Assembly: GCA_036001245.1 (NCBI GenBank)
Contig: DASYUL010000015.1
Coordinates: 22,579 to 86,578 of the forward strand
Direction: 5' to 3'
Length of the DNA stretch: 64,000 nucleotides
Source of the DNA: Gp7-AA6 sp036001245
Lineage (GTDB): Bacteria; Acidobacteriota; Thermoanaerobaculia; UBA5066; Gp7-AA6
The notes below the pieces were generated by a model. That model did not search any database. It had not been told where the DNA came from and saw only the letters and a program-made list of their open reading frames with translations. Made by a program: the position numbers and the translations under genes. Positions within the stretch are counted from its first letter, which is position 1; every line of letters begins with the position of its first letter. Positions 1 to 7,705 of the stretch are shown here, in pieces.

Positions 1-646
1 CCTCTCCCGCGATCAGTCGGGCGACGCGCTCGATCTGGTTGTCCACCGACTCGCCGGCCGCGTCACCGAGAGCGCGGGCGAGATCGACGATCATCGCTTC
101 GCTGCCGTCGGGCATGGCCACGACGAGATGGTCCGCCAGCCCCGCGACGCCGAACGTCAAGAACACCTGGAGGTGCGTCGTGATCGGTCGGTCGGCGGGC
201 AGGAGCGCGGCCGCGCGCTCGGCCGCCATCCGCGCGAGGTCGTCTTCCCGGGCGGGCAGCGCCGAGAGAAGTCCTTCCCAGCGTGGACGCGCCGCACGGA
301 TCGAGTGGAAGTCGAAGACGGCGCTGTGCGCCTCTTCGTCGAAAGCCGCCGCGAGGTCGCGCTCGAAGACTTCCGGAGTGCGGCCGGAGTCCTGAAGCGT
401 CAGCTTCACGGCGGGAAGCTCCTCGAGAGCCTTCGCGTCGTCGATCCGGAACTGGGGACGCGAAAGAAACGCGAGCAGCTCGGCGGCGCCGCGAACGTCG
501 ATTTCGATCTCGATCGCGTGTTTCGCAGCCGGCGCCGCTTCGTAAGGAGCCCGGCTCTTTTCGGAGGCCGGCGGGGCGTAAACGGGCGCTCCCGCGCACC
601 CGCAGGCCGCCGCGACGAGAGCGAGGAGCCCGGCCCGGCGCGTCAC
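1..646 (-). CDS. Putative lipoprotein, C-terminus beyond the left edge
   Basis: I do not recognise the family. The frame is open from a GTG at 646 to the edge of the window, giving about 215 visible residues with no stop. The N-terminus has two arginines, a short hydrophobic run (LLALVAAAC) and a cysteine at residue 15 that could be a lipobox, followed by GCAGAP; this points to an exported lipoprotein. The GTG overlaps the stop of the upstream HAD phosphatase by four bases (GTGA, 643-646), so it is very likely translated as the last known member of the esterase-HAD operon. The rest is an ordinary alpha/beta-type soluble sequence with no catalytic motif I can name. The longer open frames on the opposite strand over this stretch are arginine-rich shadows. 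Confidence 0.7.
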   Translation of the reverse strand, partial: MTRRAGLLALVAAACGCAGAPVYAPPASEKSRAPYEAAPAAKHAIEIEIDVRGAAELLAFLSRPQFRIDDAKALEELPAVKLTLQDSGRTPEVFERDLAAAFDEEAHSAVFDFHSIRAARPRWEGLLSALPAREDDLARMAAERAAALLPADRPITTHLQVFLTFGVAGLADHLVVAMPDGSEAMIVDLARALGDAAGESVDNQIERVARLIAGE

Positions 647-1338
647 CCGAGGATCGACTCCGCCGCCCGCTCCACGTCCGCGAAGTCGGAAAAAAGGAGG
701 TCAGGCCCTGCGGACTCGAGCTTTTCCGCCGGCGTCGGCCCGGTCGCGACCGCGATCGCCCGGGCGCCGAGCGACCGCCCGCACGCGACGTCGTGAATGG
801 AGTCCCCGACGATGACGACCGAGCGTCCGGAGAACTCCCATCCGGTACGCTCGCGCGCCCGCGCGACGGCGACGGCGGGCAGACAGTAGCGGTCGGCGGA
901 GTCGTCGCCGAACGCGCCGAACGGAAAGTAACGATTGAAGCCGGGGGGCTCGAGCTTCATGCGGGCGCCTCGTTCGATGTTCCCGGTGAGGAGCCCGAGC
1001 GTGACGCGCGGGTCGCGCGCGAGGCGCTCCAGCAGGGCGGGCACGCCCGGCTTGGGAACGACCGCCTCGGGGCGGAGGCGTCGCCCGAGCTCGTCGACGT
1101 AGCGGTCCAGCACGGCGTCCACGGTTGCGTCGAATCGTGCGGCGCCGACGACGTCGACGACGAGCTCACGGAGGATCTGCGGATCGGTCTTCCCGGAGAA
1201 GTCGTTGCCGTCGGCCGAGCCCTCCCAGCCGAGCACGGATGAGAGCGCGGCGAGAATCGACTCCCGCGCGGCGCGGCCGGAGGAGATGAGCGTGCCGTCC
1301 ACGTCGAAGAGCACGAGCCGGCTGCCATTGACGTTCAT
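643..1338 (-). CDS. HAD-superfamily hydrolase, phosphoglycolate-phosphatase-like
   Basis: Haloacid-dehalogenase-type phosphatase of 231 residues, the usual size for the phosphoglycolate phosphatase branch. Motif I is FDVDGT at residues 11-16 with the nucleophile Asp12 and acid Asp14; motif II is in LLTGN; motif IV is GDSIHD, giving the magnesium ligands. An alpha-helical cap follows motif I, as in subclass I enzymes. The substrate cannot be told from sequence; small phosphorylated metabolites such as 2-phosphoglycolate are typical. The start ATG overlaps the stop of the upstream esterase by four bases (ATGA, 1335-1338) and the stop overlaps the following lipoprotein start, so it is translationally coupled on both sides. 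It is probably cytoplasmic, unlike its exported neighbours. Confidence 0.88.
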   Translation of the reverse strand: MNVNGSRLVLFDVDGTLISSGRAARESILAALSSVLGWEGSADGNDFSGKTDPQILRELVVDVVGAARFDATVDAVLDRYVDELGRRLRPEAVVPKPGVPALLERLARDPRVTLGLLTGNIERGARMKLEPPGFNRYFPFGAFGDDSADRYCLPAVAVARARERTGWEFSGRSVVIVGDSIHDVACGRSLGARAIAVATGPTPAEKLESAGPDLLFSDFADVERAAESILG

Positions 1339-2219
1339 CGCTTCCGATCATACGAAAACCGTTTCGCGTGCCACTCGGCGATCGCGACGAGCGCGCGGCG
1401 CCAGTAGTTCCAGTCGTGTCCGCCCGGCTCGAGCACGACCTCCGTCGGGATCCCGTGCTCGTTCATGTACGTCCCGTACTGAGCCGCAACGCCGTCGAGC
1501 CCGTAGAAGTCGTCCGTTCCTGCGCGCAGGTACGCGACGAACGGAGGACGGTCGAAGCGCGCGTCGTGGAGAAGATCCCAGACGTCGTTCGCGGAGAGCG
1601 TCTTCGGGTCGGGATGACGTCCGAACACCCGCTTCAACGTGAGACGCGTGACCCATCCGTAGCGGCGGAGGTCCTCGAGGCTGATCGGGATGAGCGCGCC
1701 CGAGAGCGTGGACACGGAACCGTACAGACCGGGATGCTTCAGCGCGATCTTCACGGCGCCGAACCCGCCCATCGAGATTCCGGTCAATCCGCGAGACGCT
1801 GCGCCGGGGAGCACGCGATATCGCAACTCGATCTGCCGGATCAGATCCCCGGTCAGGAACTCTTCCCAGCGCCGCCGGCCGTCCGCGGAGTCGGAGAACC
1901 ACGAGCCGGGCGCGCCCGGCGCGACGACGAGGAATTCGGGGAGGCGCCCGTCGGCCATCCGCGCGAAGAGATCCGCGGCGACCCCGCGTCGATCGAGCGT
2001 CCGCACGTTGCCGTATCCGTCGTGCAGAAAGACGAGGAGCGGATAGCGCCGCCCGGGAGCCGTGCGATACGACGGCGGCTCGAGCACGAGGCAGCGGGCC
2101 GGCGAGGGAAGGGTCGCCGTCGAAAACGTCGCATAGGACATTCCGGTGACCCGCGCGGTCGCGCACCCCGCGGCCAGCGTGACGAGGAGGAGGAAAGTCG
2201 GTCTCGAAAGGCGCGTCAA
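1335..2219 (-). CDS. Lipoprotein esterase of the alpha/beta-hydrolase (esterase D / antigen 85-like) fold
   Basis: Predicted periplasmic serine esterase of 294 residues. I place the start at a TTG (2219) two bases after the stop of the upstream gene because the product then begins with a basic residue, a hydrophobic stretch (PTFLLLVTLAAGC) and a good lipobox LAAG|C. The frame stays open further upstream, but that part runs through the neighbouring gene and looks like shadow sequence. The catalytic nucleophile lies in GISMGGFGA (G-x-S-x-G), the oxyanion region is FLHDGYG, an acid is likely in AGTDDFYG and the histidine is in GGHDWNYW. This arrangement fits the putative-esterase family that includes S-formylglutathione hydrolase and the mycolyltransferases. 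The substrate is unknown. The gene is coupled to the HAD gene by an ATGA overlap. Confidence 0.85.
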   Translation of the reverse strand: MTRLSRPTFLLLVTLAAGCATARVTGMSYATFSTATLPSPARCLVLEPPSYRTAPGRRYPLLVFLHDGYGNVRTLDRRGVAADLFARMADGRLPEFLVVAPGAPGSWFSDSADGRRRWEEFLTGDLIRQIELRYRVLPGAASRGLTGISMGGFGAVKIALKHPGLYGSVSTLSGALIPISLEDLRRYGWVTRLTLKRVFGRHPDPKTLSANDVWDLLHDARFDRPPFVAYLRAGTDDFYGLDGVAAQYGTYMNEHGIPTEVVLEPGGHDWNYWRRALVAIAEWHAKRFSYDRKR

Positions 2220-2220
2220 A

Positions 2221-3006
2221 CTACGGGGACGGTGGAACCGCCGGCGGCGCAAACTCCTTGTCGTCGCGAGTCGGCGAGACGGAGACATTCTCGAAGAGGA
2301 TGCGGACCGGCTTCCCGACGATGGGCTTCTCGAGCGAGAGCTGGATCTCGGCGAAAGTCCGCCAGTCCTTCCAGAGCGCCGTCGTCGGATCCTCGGCAGC
2401 GCCCCCGAGGACGTACTGCCACTGAACCATCCGCCGGCCGTCGCGGGTGATCCAGAGCCAGTAGACGTCTTTCGGAGTGAGACCGACGTTGTCGAAAGTG
2501 AGGCGGATGACGTCGCAGAGCGCTCCCTCCGGTCCCGTCTTCTCGCCGTCGTAGTCGCGATGAACGCCGGGGTCGAACACCTTCCAGGGCGCGAGCAGCC
2601 AGTACGAGTCGTTGATGAACCGTCCGTACGCGTTTTCGAGGAGCTTCTTCTTCTCTTCCCCTTCAACGGCTTTACCGTTCGAGAATGCGACCCCGTCGCG
2701 CGTGTTCACGTTGAAGTACACCGCGTAGGGCGCGCCCGACTTGTCGCGGCCGAGCAGCCGGTAGTCGCCCGTGTAGCGGTCCCAGACGTGGTGGAACTCC
2801 GCCGCGCGGCTGCCCTCCCGCTCAACGACGAAGTCGAAGCGGAACTGCCGCGCCTTTTCCCACGCCGACGCGCCGCCGAGCGCCGCGATGAGCTCGTGCG
2901 CGACCTGATCCGCCTTTTCGTCGGCGAGCGCGGGACGCGCCGCGGAGAGGATGGAGAGAGAGGTCGAAACGACGACGAAGACGACTCGGCGCGTCGGTTT
3001 GTTCAT
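2221..3006 (-). CDS. Secreted LolA-like / DUF6503-like protein
   Basis: A 261-residue exported protein of unknown function. A basic start (MNKPTRR), a hydrophobic segment VVFVVVSTSLSIL and an Ala-x-Ala site (ARPALA-DE) at about residue 28 form a signal peptide. The mature part begins with an amphipathic helix (ADQVAHELIAALGG) and continues as beta strands rich in Trp and Tyr, with segments such as FHHVWDRYTGDYRL and PKDVYWLWITRDGR. That pattern is typical of the outer-membrane-lipoprotein-sorting-like (LolA fold) DUF6503 proteins common in Bacteroidota and Acidobacteriota. It is the first gene of the leftward set with the esterase, one base ahead of it. The assignment rests on pattern recognition, so the family call is moderate. 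Confidence 0.72.
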   Translation of the reverse strand: MNKPTRRVVFVVVSTSLSILSAARPALADEKADQVAHELIAALGGASAWEKARQFRFDFVVEREGSRAAEFHHVWDRYTGDYRLLGRDKSGAPYAVYFNVNTRDGVAFSNGKAVEGEEKKKLLENAYGRFINDSYWLLAPWKVFDPGVHRDYDGEKTGPEGALCDVIRLTFDNVGLTPKDVYWLWITRDGRRMVQWQYVLGGAAEDPTTALWKDWRTFAEIQLSLEKPIVGKPVRILFENVSVSPTRDDKEFAPPAVPPSP

Positions 3007-3017
3007 GCTCGGATCAT

Positions 3018-3524
3018 ATGTCCGCAGATCGAAATAAACTGCTCGGAGTGGAACTTCAGAAACTGCCGCGCGAGATCGAGTTTGCGCTGTCGGGGGTGGG
3101 CTTCCGGGCGCGGCGTCGGCTCGCGCTTCCGTTCCTGACGGTCGATCCCGGAGGGTTTCCCCGCGCGGCGCTGCTGACGCTGGGAGAAATCCGCGCGCGC
3201 TCCCGGACCGTGCTGGCCGTCGCGGTGCGCGCGGGAAGCCGCACGGCCGCCAACCTGATCCGCAGACGGACGGCGACCCTTCTGTACATCGCGCGAAACC
3301 AGGCCGTTTGGGTGCAGATGAAGGCGGGCCGCGCCCGGACGTCGGACTTCGATCCCGACCGCCTGATCTTTCCGCTCTCGGTCGTGCTCGTGAAGGTGGA
3401 CCGTGCGACGGAAGAGGGGGCAGCGGCGCTCGCGGGAGGGCCGACGTTCACTTCGCGCGGCTCCGAGCGGCTCTTTTCCGACGACCTCTATGCCGAGCTC
3501 GCGGGAAAGGAGCCGCTGCGATGA
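3018..3524 (+). CDS. Pyridoxamine-5'-phosphate-oxidase-like FMN-binding protein
   Basis: A 168-residue protein with the split-barrel look of the PNPOx-like family: a strand pair FLTVDPGGFPRAALLTLGE, a TVLAVAVRAGSRTAANLIRR stretch that would contact the flavin phosphate, and TATLLYIARNQAVWVQMKA. Members bind FMN or F420, or sometimes no cofactor, and reduce or sequester small molecules; the substrate is not predictable. It is divergently placed from the LolA-like gene, whose start lies only 11 bases away, so the two share a very short control region. The stop overlaps the SDR start by four bases (ATGA, 3521-3524), so the two products are probably made together. Confidence 0.72.
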   Translation: MSADRNKLLGVELQKLPREIEFALSGVGFRARRRLALPFLTVDPGGFPRAALLTLGEIRARSRTVLAVAVRAGSRTAANLIRRRTATLLYIARNQAVWVQMKAGRARTSDFDPDRLIFPLSVVLVKVDRATEEGAAALAGGPTFTSRGSERLFSDDLYAELAGKEPLR

Positions 3525-4255
3525 AGTTCCGCGACCGGACCGTTCTCGTCACCGGCGCGTCACGCGGGATCGGACGCTCGATCGCGCTGCGGTTCGCCGA
3601 AGAGGGCGCTCGGCTCGCGCTCGTCGCGCGCACCGAGGCGGAGCTGCTTGCCACGGCGACTCTCGTCGAGCAGGCGGGCGCCCGGTCGATGGCGATCCCG
3701 ACGGACATCCGCGACCGCGCCGGAGCGGAAGCGTGCGTCGAGCGGGCGGAGAAGGAGCTCGGCTCGATCGACGTCCTCGTCAACAACGCCGGCGTGTTTC
3801 TCTGGCGGCCGTTCCTGAATCTTTCGCCGGAGGAGTGGGACCTCGTGATCGCAACGAATCTGACGGGCGCCGCGAACTTCTGCCGCGCGGTGATCCCCGG
3901 GATGATGAAGCGCCGCCGCGGACGCATCGTCAACGTCTCGTCCATCCACGGGATGCGCGGCGAGGCGAACCTCGCCGCCCACAGCGCGGCGAAGTTCGGC
4001 TTGATCGGGCTGACGCAGAGCCTCGCGCGCGAGTTTCGCGAGTTCAACATCGCAGTCAACGCGGTGTGCCCCGGGACCGTCGAGAACAAGGAGGACGAAA
4101 CGGGCGCCGCGGATCGTGCCGAGCCGCTGGCGGAAAAGCTCTGGCCGCGCGACGTCGCCCGGACCGTGCTCTTTCTGGCCTCCGACGACGCCGCCGCGAT
4201 CACGGGCGCGGCGCTCGAGGTCTTCGGCGGCACGCATTTCGCGATCCAGCCGTAG
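3521..4255 (+). CDS. Short-chain dehydrogenase/reductase with His in place of the catalytic Tyr
   Basis: SDR of 244 residues, the standard size for FabG-like oxidoreductases. The start is the ATG at 3521, which overlaps the stop of the PNPOx-like gene; the longer upstream frame is a shadow of that gene. The cofactor motif TGASRGIG is at 11-18, NNAG at 88-91 and the catalytic serine in VSSIHG (Ser141). At Ser+13 the family has the Tyr of YxxxK; here the sequence is HSAAK, so residue 154 is His and Lys158 is retained. The codon is CAC, unambiguous in the read. An acid such as Arg41-Thr-Glu after the second strand suggests NADP or NAD use cannot be decided. With the Tyr missing, normal carbonyl reduction may be lost or changed. 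Confidence 0.86.
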   Translation: MKFRDRTVLVTGASRGIGRSIALRFAEEGARLALVARTEAELLATATLVEQAGARSMAIPTDIRDRAGAEACVERAEKELGSIDVLVNNAGVFLWRPFLNLSPEEWDLVIATNLTGAANFCRAVIPGMMKRRRGRIVNVSSIHGMRGEANLAAHSAAKFGLIGLTQSLAREFREFNIAVNAVCPGTVENKEDETGAADRAEPLAEKLWPRDVARTVLFLASDDAAAITGAALEVFGGTHFAIQP

Positions 4256-4284
4256 CCCCGCCGACAAATACTCTCTCCTTGCCG

Positions 4285-5340
4285 TCAGCGCGCACCCGCG
4301 GCGAGTGCGCCGCCAGGACGATTGCGATATTCGAGCTGGATCGATACCGGCGTGAGCGGCTTCCCGTCGGCCTCCGCGTGCGGATAGATGAAGTAGTTGA
4401 GCGGCTCCGCGCAGGGCGGCGGGTCCAGCCGGAGGTCACGGCCGACGGTGAACTGGATCCGGTCGGGATCGAGGTTCCCGAAGAGATACTCCCGCCGCCT
4501 GGCGTCCATCGTCTTCGAGGCGTCGGAGGCGTCCACAGGGACCCAGCCGACGCCGTCCAGGTAGAACTCCGCCCAGCAATGGTAGCCGGGAACCGTCCCG
4601 GCCGGCTCCTTCTTCAAAGGAAACCCGATCACGAAGCGCGCGGGGATTCCCTCCGCCCGCGCGAGCGAAATGAAGACGGAGTGGAAGTCGGTGCAGTTTC
4701 CCTTCTGGACGTCGCACGCGCGCTCCGTGTCTCCCAGACCCCAGCCGGGCGTCGTCTTGTCGTAGACCATCGTGTTGACGAGCCACTCGTAGATCGCGCG
4801 GGCCTTCCCCTCGGGAGTCCGCTCGCCCCACGTGATCCGCCGAGCGAGGTCGCGCACGCGAGGTGAGAGCGTGACGAGCCGCTCCGCTTTGAGGTATCGC
4901 TCGAGGTCTTCCGGTCTCGTCGCGACCCGACCGTCAAGCGCGGAGCGGAGCACTTCCCTCCGCTCGGCCTCGAAGGTCACGCGGACGTCGAGCCGCCCGG
5001 CGGGAGGTTGCGTCGCGGCCAGGTAGAGATACGAGTTGCCGTTCTCTCGCTCGCGGCGCACGCTCCATGGGTAGGGGCTCTCGATCCGGATGCTCCGAAC
5101 CTGCTGCGCCGGCATGTCCGACGGCAGCGGGACCCATACTTCGAGACGTCCGATGCCCGGCGGCACCTGCTCGACGCTCGCCACGTACGTCGCTTCGAAA
5201 GCGCGGATCGAGGAGCGGGTTGGCGGCGGCGCCGTGCCACTCCCCGCATCGAGAGCCGCCGTGAACAGGAGCCCGACGATGATCGTGGTCGCCTCAACTC
5301 TTCTCCGCCACGCGGACCCAGACCCCGTCCTTTTCTTCAT
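4285..5340 (-). CDS. Secreted transglutaminase-like cysteine protease-fold protein
   Basis: A 351-residue transglutaminase-superfamily protein. After a long basic N-region a hydrophobic stretch (TTIIVGLLFTAAL, about 19-31) suggests export or anchoring. Residues 45-130 form a beta-rich N-terminal domain, and the catalytic core follows: Cys216 in KGNCTDFHS, His254 in YHCWAEF and Asp270 in VPVDASDASK, all three triad residues present. Bacterial members act as proteases or amidases on peptides or the cell wall; the true substrate is unknown. The ATG at 5340 makes it overlap the upstream gene by 47 bases; no later in-frame start preserves the hydrophobic segment, so I keep it. It is the last gene of the leftward operon that begins near pyrK. 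Confidence 0.85.
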   Translation of the reverse strand: MKKRTGSGSAWRRRVEATTIIVGLLFTAALDAGSGTAPPPTRSSIRAFEATYVASVEQVPPGIGRLEVWVPLPSDMPAQQVRSIRIESPYPWSVRRERENGNSYLYLAATQPPAGRLDVRVTFEAERREVLRSALDGRVATRPEDLERYLKAERLVTLSPRVRDLARRITWGERTPEGKARAIYEWLVNTMVYDKTTPGWGLGDTERACDVQKGNCTDFHSVFISLARAEGIPARFVIGFPLKKEPAGTVPGYHCWAEFYLDGVGWVPVDASDASKTMDARRREYLFGNLDPDRIQFTVGRDLRLDPPPCAEPLNYFIYPHAEADGKPLTPVSIQLEYRNRPGGALAAGAR

Positions 5341-5782
5341 AGTTGTACCGGGCCTTTCCGTTGATCTTGTGGACGCTCGTGTCGGTCACGACGAGCTTGT
5401 CGCCGTCCTTCTTCAGAAAAAAGTCGACGTCCACCATCGTGCCGTCCGCCGCCTTGAAGTCCACGCACGCAAAATACCTGCCGTCGGCGAGCGCCTGCAG
5501 GCGGTCCTTGTGCACGCGGACCAGCTCGAGCTCCCAGGTCTTCTCGAGGACTTCGTCGCGCACGAGGAACTTCCCGTCCGAAGCCTTCGCCTTCTCCTCG
5601 ATGTTCGAGCGAATCGCCGCGTCGATGTCGTCCACCGAGAACTTCTTCTCCGACTTCGGGTGTTCAGGATTCTCCTTCTTTTGCGGGTGCTCCTTCGGAT
5701 GCTCCTTCTGCTGGGCGATGACCGGGGCGGCCAGCAGTACCGTCAACGACAGCGCCAGGACCGGAGAAACGGGCGTCTTCAT
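5294..5782 (-). CDS. Secreted His/Lys/Glu-rich-linker protein of unknown function
   Basis: A 162-residue exported protein. I take the ATG at 5782 because AGGAG lies six bases upstream and the product then begins MKTPVSPVLALSLTVLLAAP, a textbook signal peptide with an Ala-Pro-Val-Ile-Ala-Gln cleavage region. A short charged repeat linker (EHPKEHPQKKENPEHPK) follows, then a compact domain of about 120 residues with DDIDAAIRSNIEEKAK, a strand DGKFLVRDEVLEKTWELELV, one Cys (YFACVDF) and the ending DGVWVRVAEKS. The repeat of EHP/PEHPK units could bind metal but this is a guess. I do not recognise the domain. It sits between the TSUP permease and the transglutaminase in one operon. Confidence 0.75.
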   Translation of the reverse strand: MKTPVSPVLALSLTVLLAAPVIAQQKEHPKEHPQKKENPEHPKSEKKFSVDDIDAAIRSNIEEKAKASDGKFLVRDEVLEKTWELELVRVHKDRLQALADGRYFACVDFKAADGTMVDVDFFLKKDGDKLVVTDTSVHKINGKARYNYEEKDGVWVRVAEKS

Positions 5783-5851
5783 GGGTGGCTCCTTTTGCGA
5801 GAGGACGGAACGTCCCGGCTCTTGCCAACCCCGCCCGTCACACACGCATTC

Positions 5852-6211
5852 CTACTTCCCCCAGATCATCCGGAGCGAGACGAGGAGCAGGAATCCCCCG
5901 AACATCCGCCGCAGCGTCAGGTCCGACACCGGCTCGACGAGTTTCGCGCCGATGAAGGCGCCGACGAGCAGTCCCACGGCGATCAGCACCGAGTAGCGCC
6001 AGTTCAGGTTTCCGTTCTTCCAGTACACCCACGCGCCGAGCGCGCCGACCGGCAGAAGAATCGCGCCGAGCGAGGTTCCGACCGCCGCATGCTGGCTCAT
6101 CTTGTAGAGCAGGACGAGCGCGGGCACGATGATGAGCCCCCCGCCGATCCCGAACATCCCCGCCGCGACGCCCGCGACGATCCCGATGGCCACGAGTCCG
6201 AGCGTCTGCAT
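5852..6211 (-). CDS. Half-size TSUP (TauE/SafE) family permease
   Basis: Integral membrane protein of 119 residues with about four transmembrane segments. The signature GIVAGVAAGMFGIGGGLIIVP near the N-terminus is the conserved TauE/SafE repeat motif, and VGTSLGAILLPVGALGAW follows it. Full TSUP proteins have two such halves and about 250 residues; this one has a single half and an intact start and stop, so it probably works as a homodimer, as other single-half members are thought to do. Family members move sulfite, sulfonates or other organic anions; no substrate can be inferred. It lies 13 bases downstream of the phosphodiesterase gene in the pyr operon. Confidence 0.85.
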   Translation of the reverse strand: MQTLGLVAIGIVAGVAAGMFGIGGGLIIVPALVLLYKMSQHAAVGTSLGAILLPVGALGAWVYWKNGNLNWRYSVLIAVGLLVGAFIGAKLVEPVSDLTLRRMFGGFLLLVSLRMIWGK

Positions 6212-6224
6212 CAGCGTGTCCTTT

Positions 6225-7004
6225 CTAGTGCGTCTCCGTGGCGTTGCGCAGTCCGAGCGCGAGCTCCGGGTCGTCGGTCGTGATCGAGGCGACGCCCGAC
6301 GCGACGAATCGTTCGATCTCGTCGGGGTCGTTGATCGTCCACGGGTGCACCGAAAGTCCGGCGGCGACGGCTTGCGCGATCAACGCGGGCGTCGCGAGGT
6401 CCCGTGCCGGCGCGATCGCGTCGACGGGCGGGAAGAGCGGCGTCAGGCGACCCGACTCGGGGAGCGCCACGGGATGATCGAAGATGTAGCTCGTCGCGAG
6501 CCTCGGCTCGATTTCCCGCATTCGCTTCAGGAACTCCGCGTCGAACGACGCGACGAGGACCCGCTCGATGACGCCGTACTCGACGGCGAGGCCGGCGATG
6601 CGGCGTGCCATCACCCCCCGATCCGTGCCGGCGGAGACCTTGACCTCGACGACGTACCGGAGCGAGCGGCCGTAGCGGTGAAAGACGTCCTGGAGCCGGG
6701 GGATCGCGTACTCGCCCTGCTCCGACGGGAGCGTGAGACGCTGGATCTCCCGGGTCGTGAAGCTCCGGACGGGCACGCGCTGGGTGCCGAGCGAGACGTC
6801 CTCGTCGTGGAACAGCACCGCCTCTCCGTCGCGCGTCTGGCGCACGTCGAGCTCGACCGCGTCCGCGCCGAGGCTTTCGGCCCAGTCGAAGCTCTCGATG
6901 GTGTTCTCCCGCGCACGCCGCGGCGCGCCCCGGTGACCGATGACCCAGACCGGATGAGCCTCGCGCCAGTCGCTCGCCGCGCGGGTGGAGTTCGCCTCGC
7001 TCAC
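6225..7004 (-). CDS. Glycerophosphodiester phosphodiesterase (GDPD family)
   Basis: GDPD-family hydrolase of 259 residues, normal length for the short bacterial forms. It cleaves glycerophosphodiesters to glycerol-3-phosphate and an alcohol. The catalytic and metal residues are visible: IGHRGAPRRARENT (His, Arg, Glu-Asn), ELDVRQTRDGEAVLFHDE (Glu, Asp, His), the EVK motif in YVVEVKV, and WTIND near the C-terminus. No signal peptide, so cytoplasmic. The start is the GTG at 7004, overlapping the pyrF stop by four bases (GTGA); the longer open frame upstream is a shadow of pyrF. Its place directly behind pyrF means its expression is tied to pyrimidine genes, although no functional link is obvious. 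Confidence 0.9.
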   Translation of the reverse strand: MSEANSTRAASDWREAHPVWVIGHRGAPRRARENTIESFDWAESLGADAVELDVRQTRDGEAVLFHDEDVSLGTQRVPVRSFTTREIQRLTLPSEQGEYAIPRLQDVFHRYGRSLRYVVEVKVSAGTDRGVMARRIAGLAVEYGVIERVLVASFDAEFLKRMREIEPRLATSYIFDHPVALPESGRLTPLFPPVDAIAPARDLATPALIAQAVAAGLSVHPWTINDPDEIERFVASGVASITTDDPELALGLRNATETH

Positions 7005-7705
7005 GCCGCGGATTGTATTTGCGTCAGCAGGGACTCCAGGGCGGCGTCGGGATCCGCGGCGGCGGTGATCGGCCGTCCCACGACCAGCAGGTCCGCTCCC
7101 GCCGCGAGCGCGGCGGAGGGAGTCGCGATCCGCATCTGATCGAACGCCTCGCTTCCCGCCGGCCGGATACCCGGGACGACCGTGAAAAACGCGGCGCCGC
7201 AGGCGCCCTTGACCGCCGCGAGATCGCGCGGCCCGCAGACGACTCCGTCGAGGCTGCACTCCTTCGCGAGCACGGCGAGCCGGCGAGCGATGCCCTCGGG
7301 GTGCCCCGCGACGGGAAGGTCCGCGAGGGCGCGCGGGTCGAGCGACGTCAGGAGCGTGACGGCGATGAGCCGCGGCGCTCCCTCGCCACGGCCGGCCGCC
7401 TCCCGGGCGGCGACGAGCATCTCGCGCCCCCCGAACGCGTGCACGTTCAGCATCGCCGCGCCCGACCGCGCCGCCGCCGCGACCGCGCGGGCGACGGTCG
7501 TCGGAATGTCGTGGAGCTTGACGTCCAGGAACACGCGCGCACCGGTCTCCGCGACCTCCGACACGATCCGCGGGCCGAGCGCCGTGAACGCCTCCAGTCC
7601 GACCTTGAGCCATCCGACCCTCGGCGCGAAACGCCACGCGGCGGCGAGGATCTCCTCCCGCGTGCCGAAGTCGAGCGCGACGCAAAGCCGCTCTTCCTGA
7701 CTCAC
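7001..7705 (-). CDS. pyrF: Orotidine-5'-phosphate decarboxylase
   Basis: Final enzyme of UMP synthesis: orotidine 5'-monophosphate to UMP plus carbon dioxide. 234 residues, the class I short form. Catalytic charged network: Asp11 in VALDFG, Lys33 in WLKVG, and Asp61-x-Lys63-x-x-Asp66 in FLDVKLHDIP. The phosphate-binding part VVPGIRP and the C-terminal VVGRPITAA are present. I take the GTG at 7705, which overlaps the pyrD stop by four bases, rather than the ATG further upstream, because residues before it are arginine-rich shadow of pyrD. It follows pyrK and pyrD and precedes the phosphodiesterase in one leftward transcription unit. Confidence 0.95.
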   Translation of the reverse strand: MSQEERLCVALDFGTREEILAAAWRFAPRVGWLKVGLEAFTALGPRIVSEVAETGARVFLDVKLHDIPTTVARAVAAAARSGAAMLNVHAFGGREMLVAAREAAGRGEGAPRLIAVTLLTSLDPRALADLPVAGHPEGIARRLAVLAKECSLDGVVCGPRDLAAVKGACGAAFFTVVPGIRPAGSEAFDQMRIATPSAALAAGADLLVVGRPITAAADPDAALESLLTQIQSAA

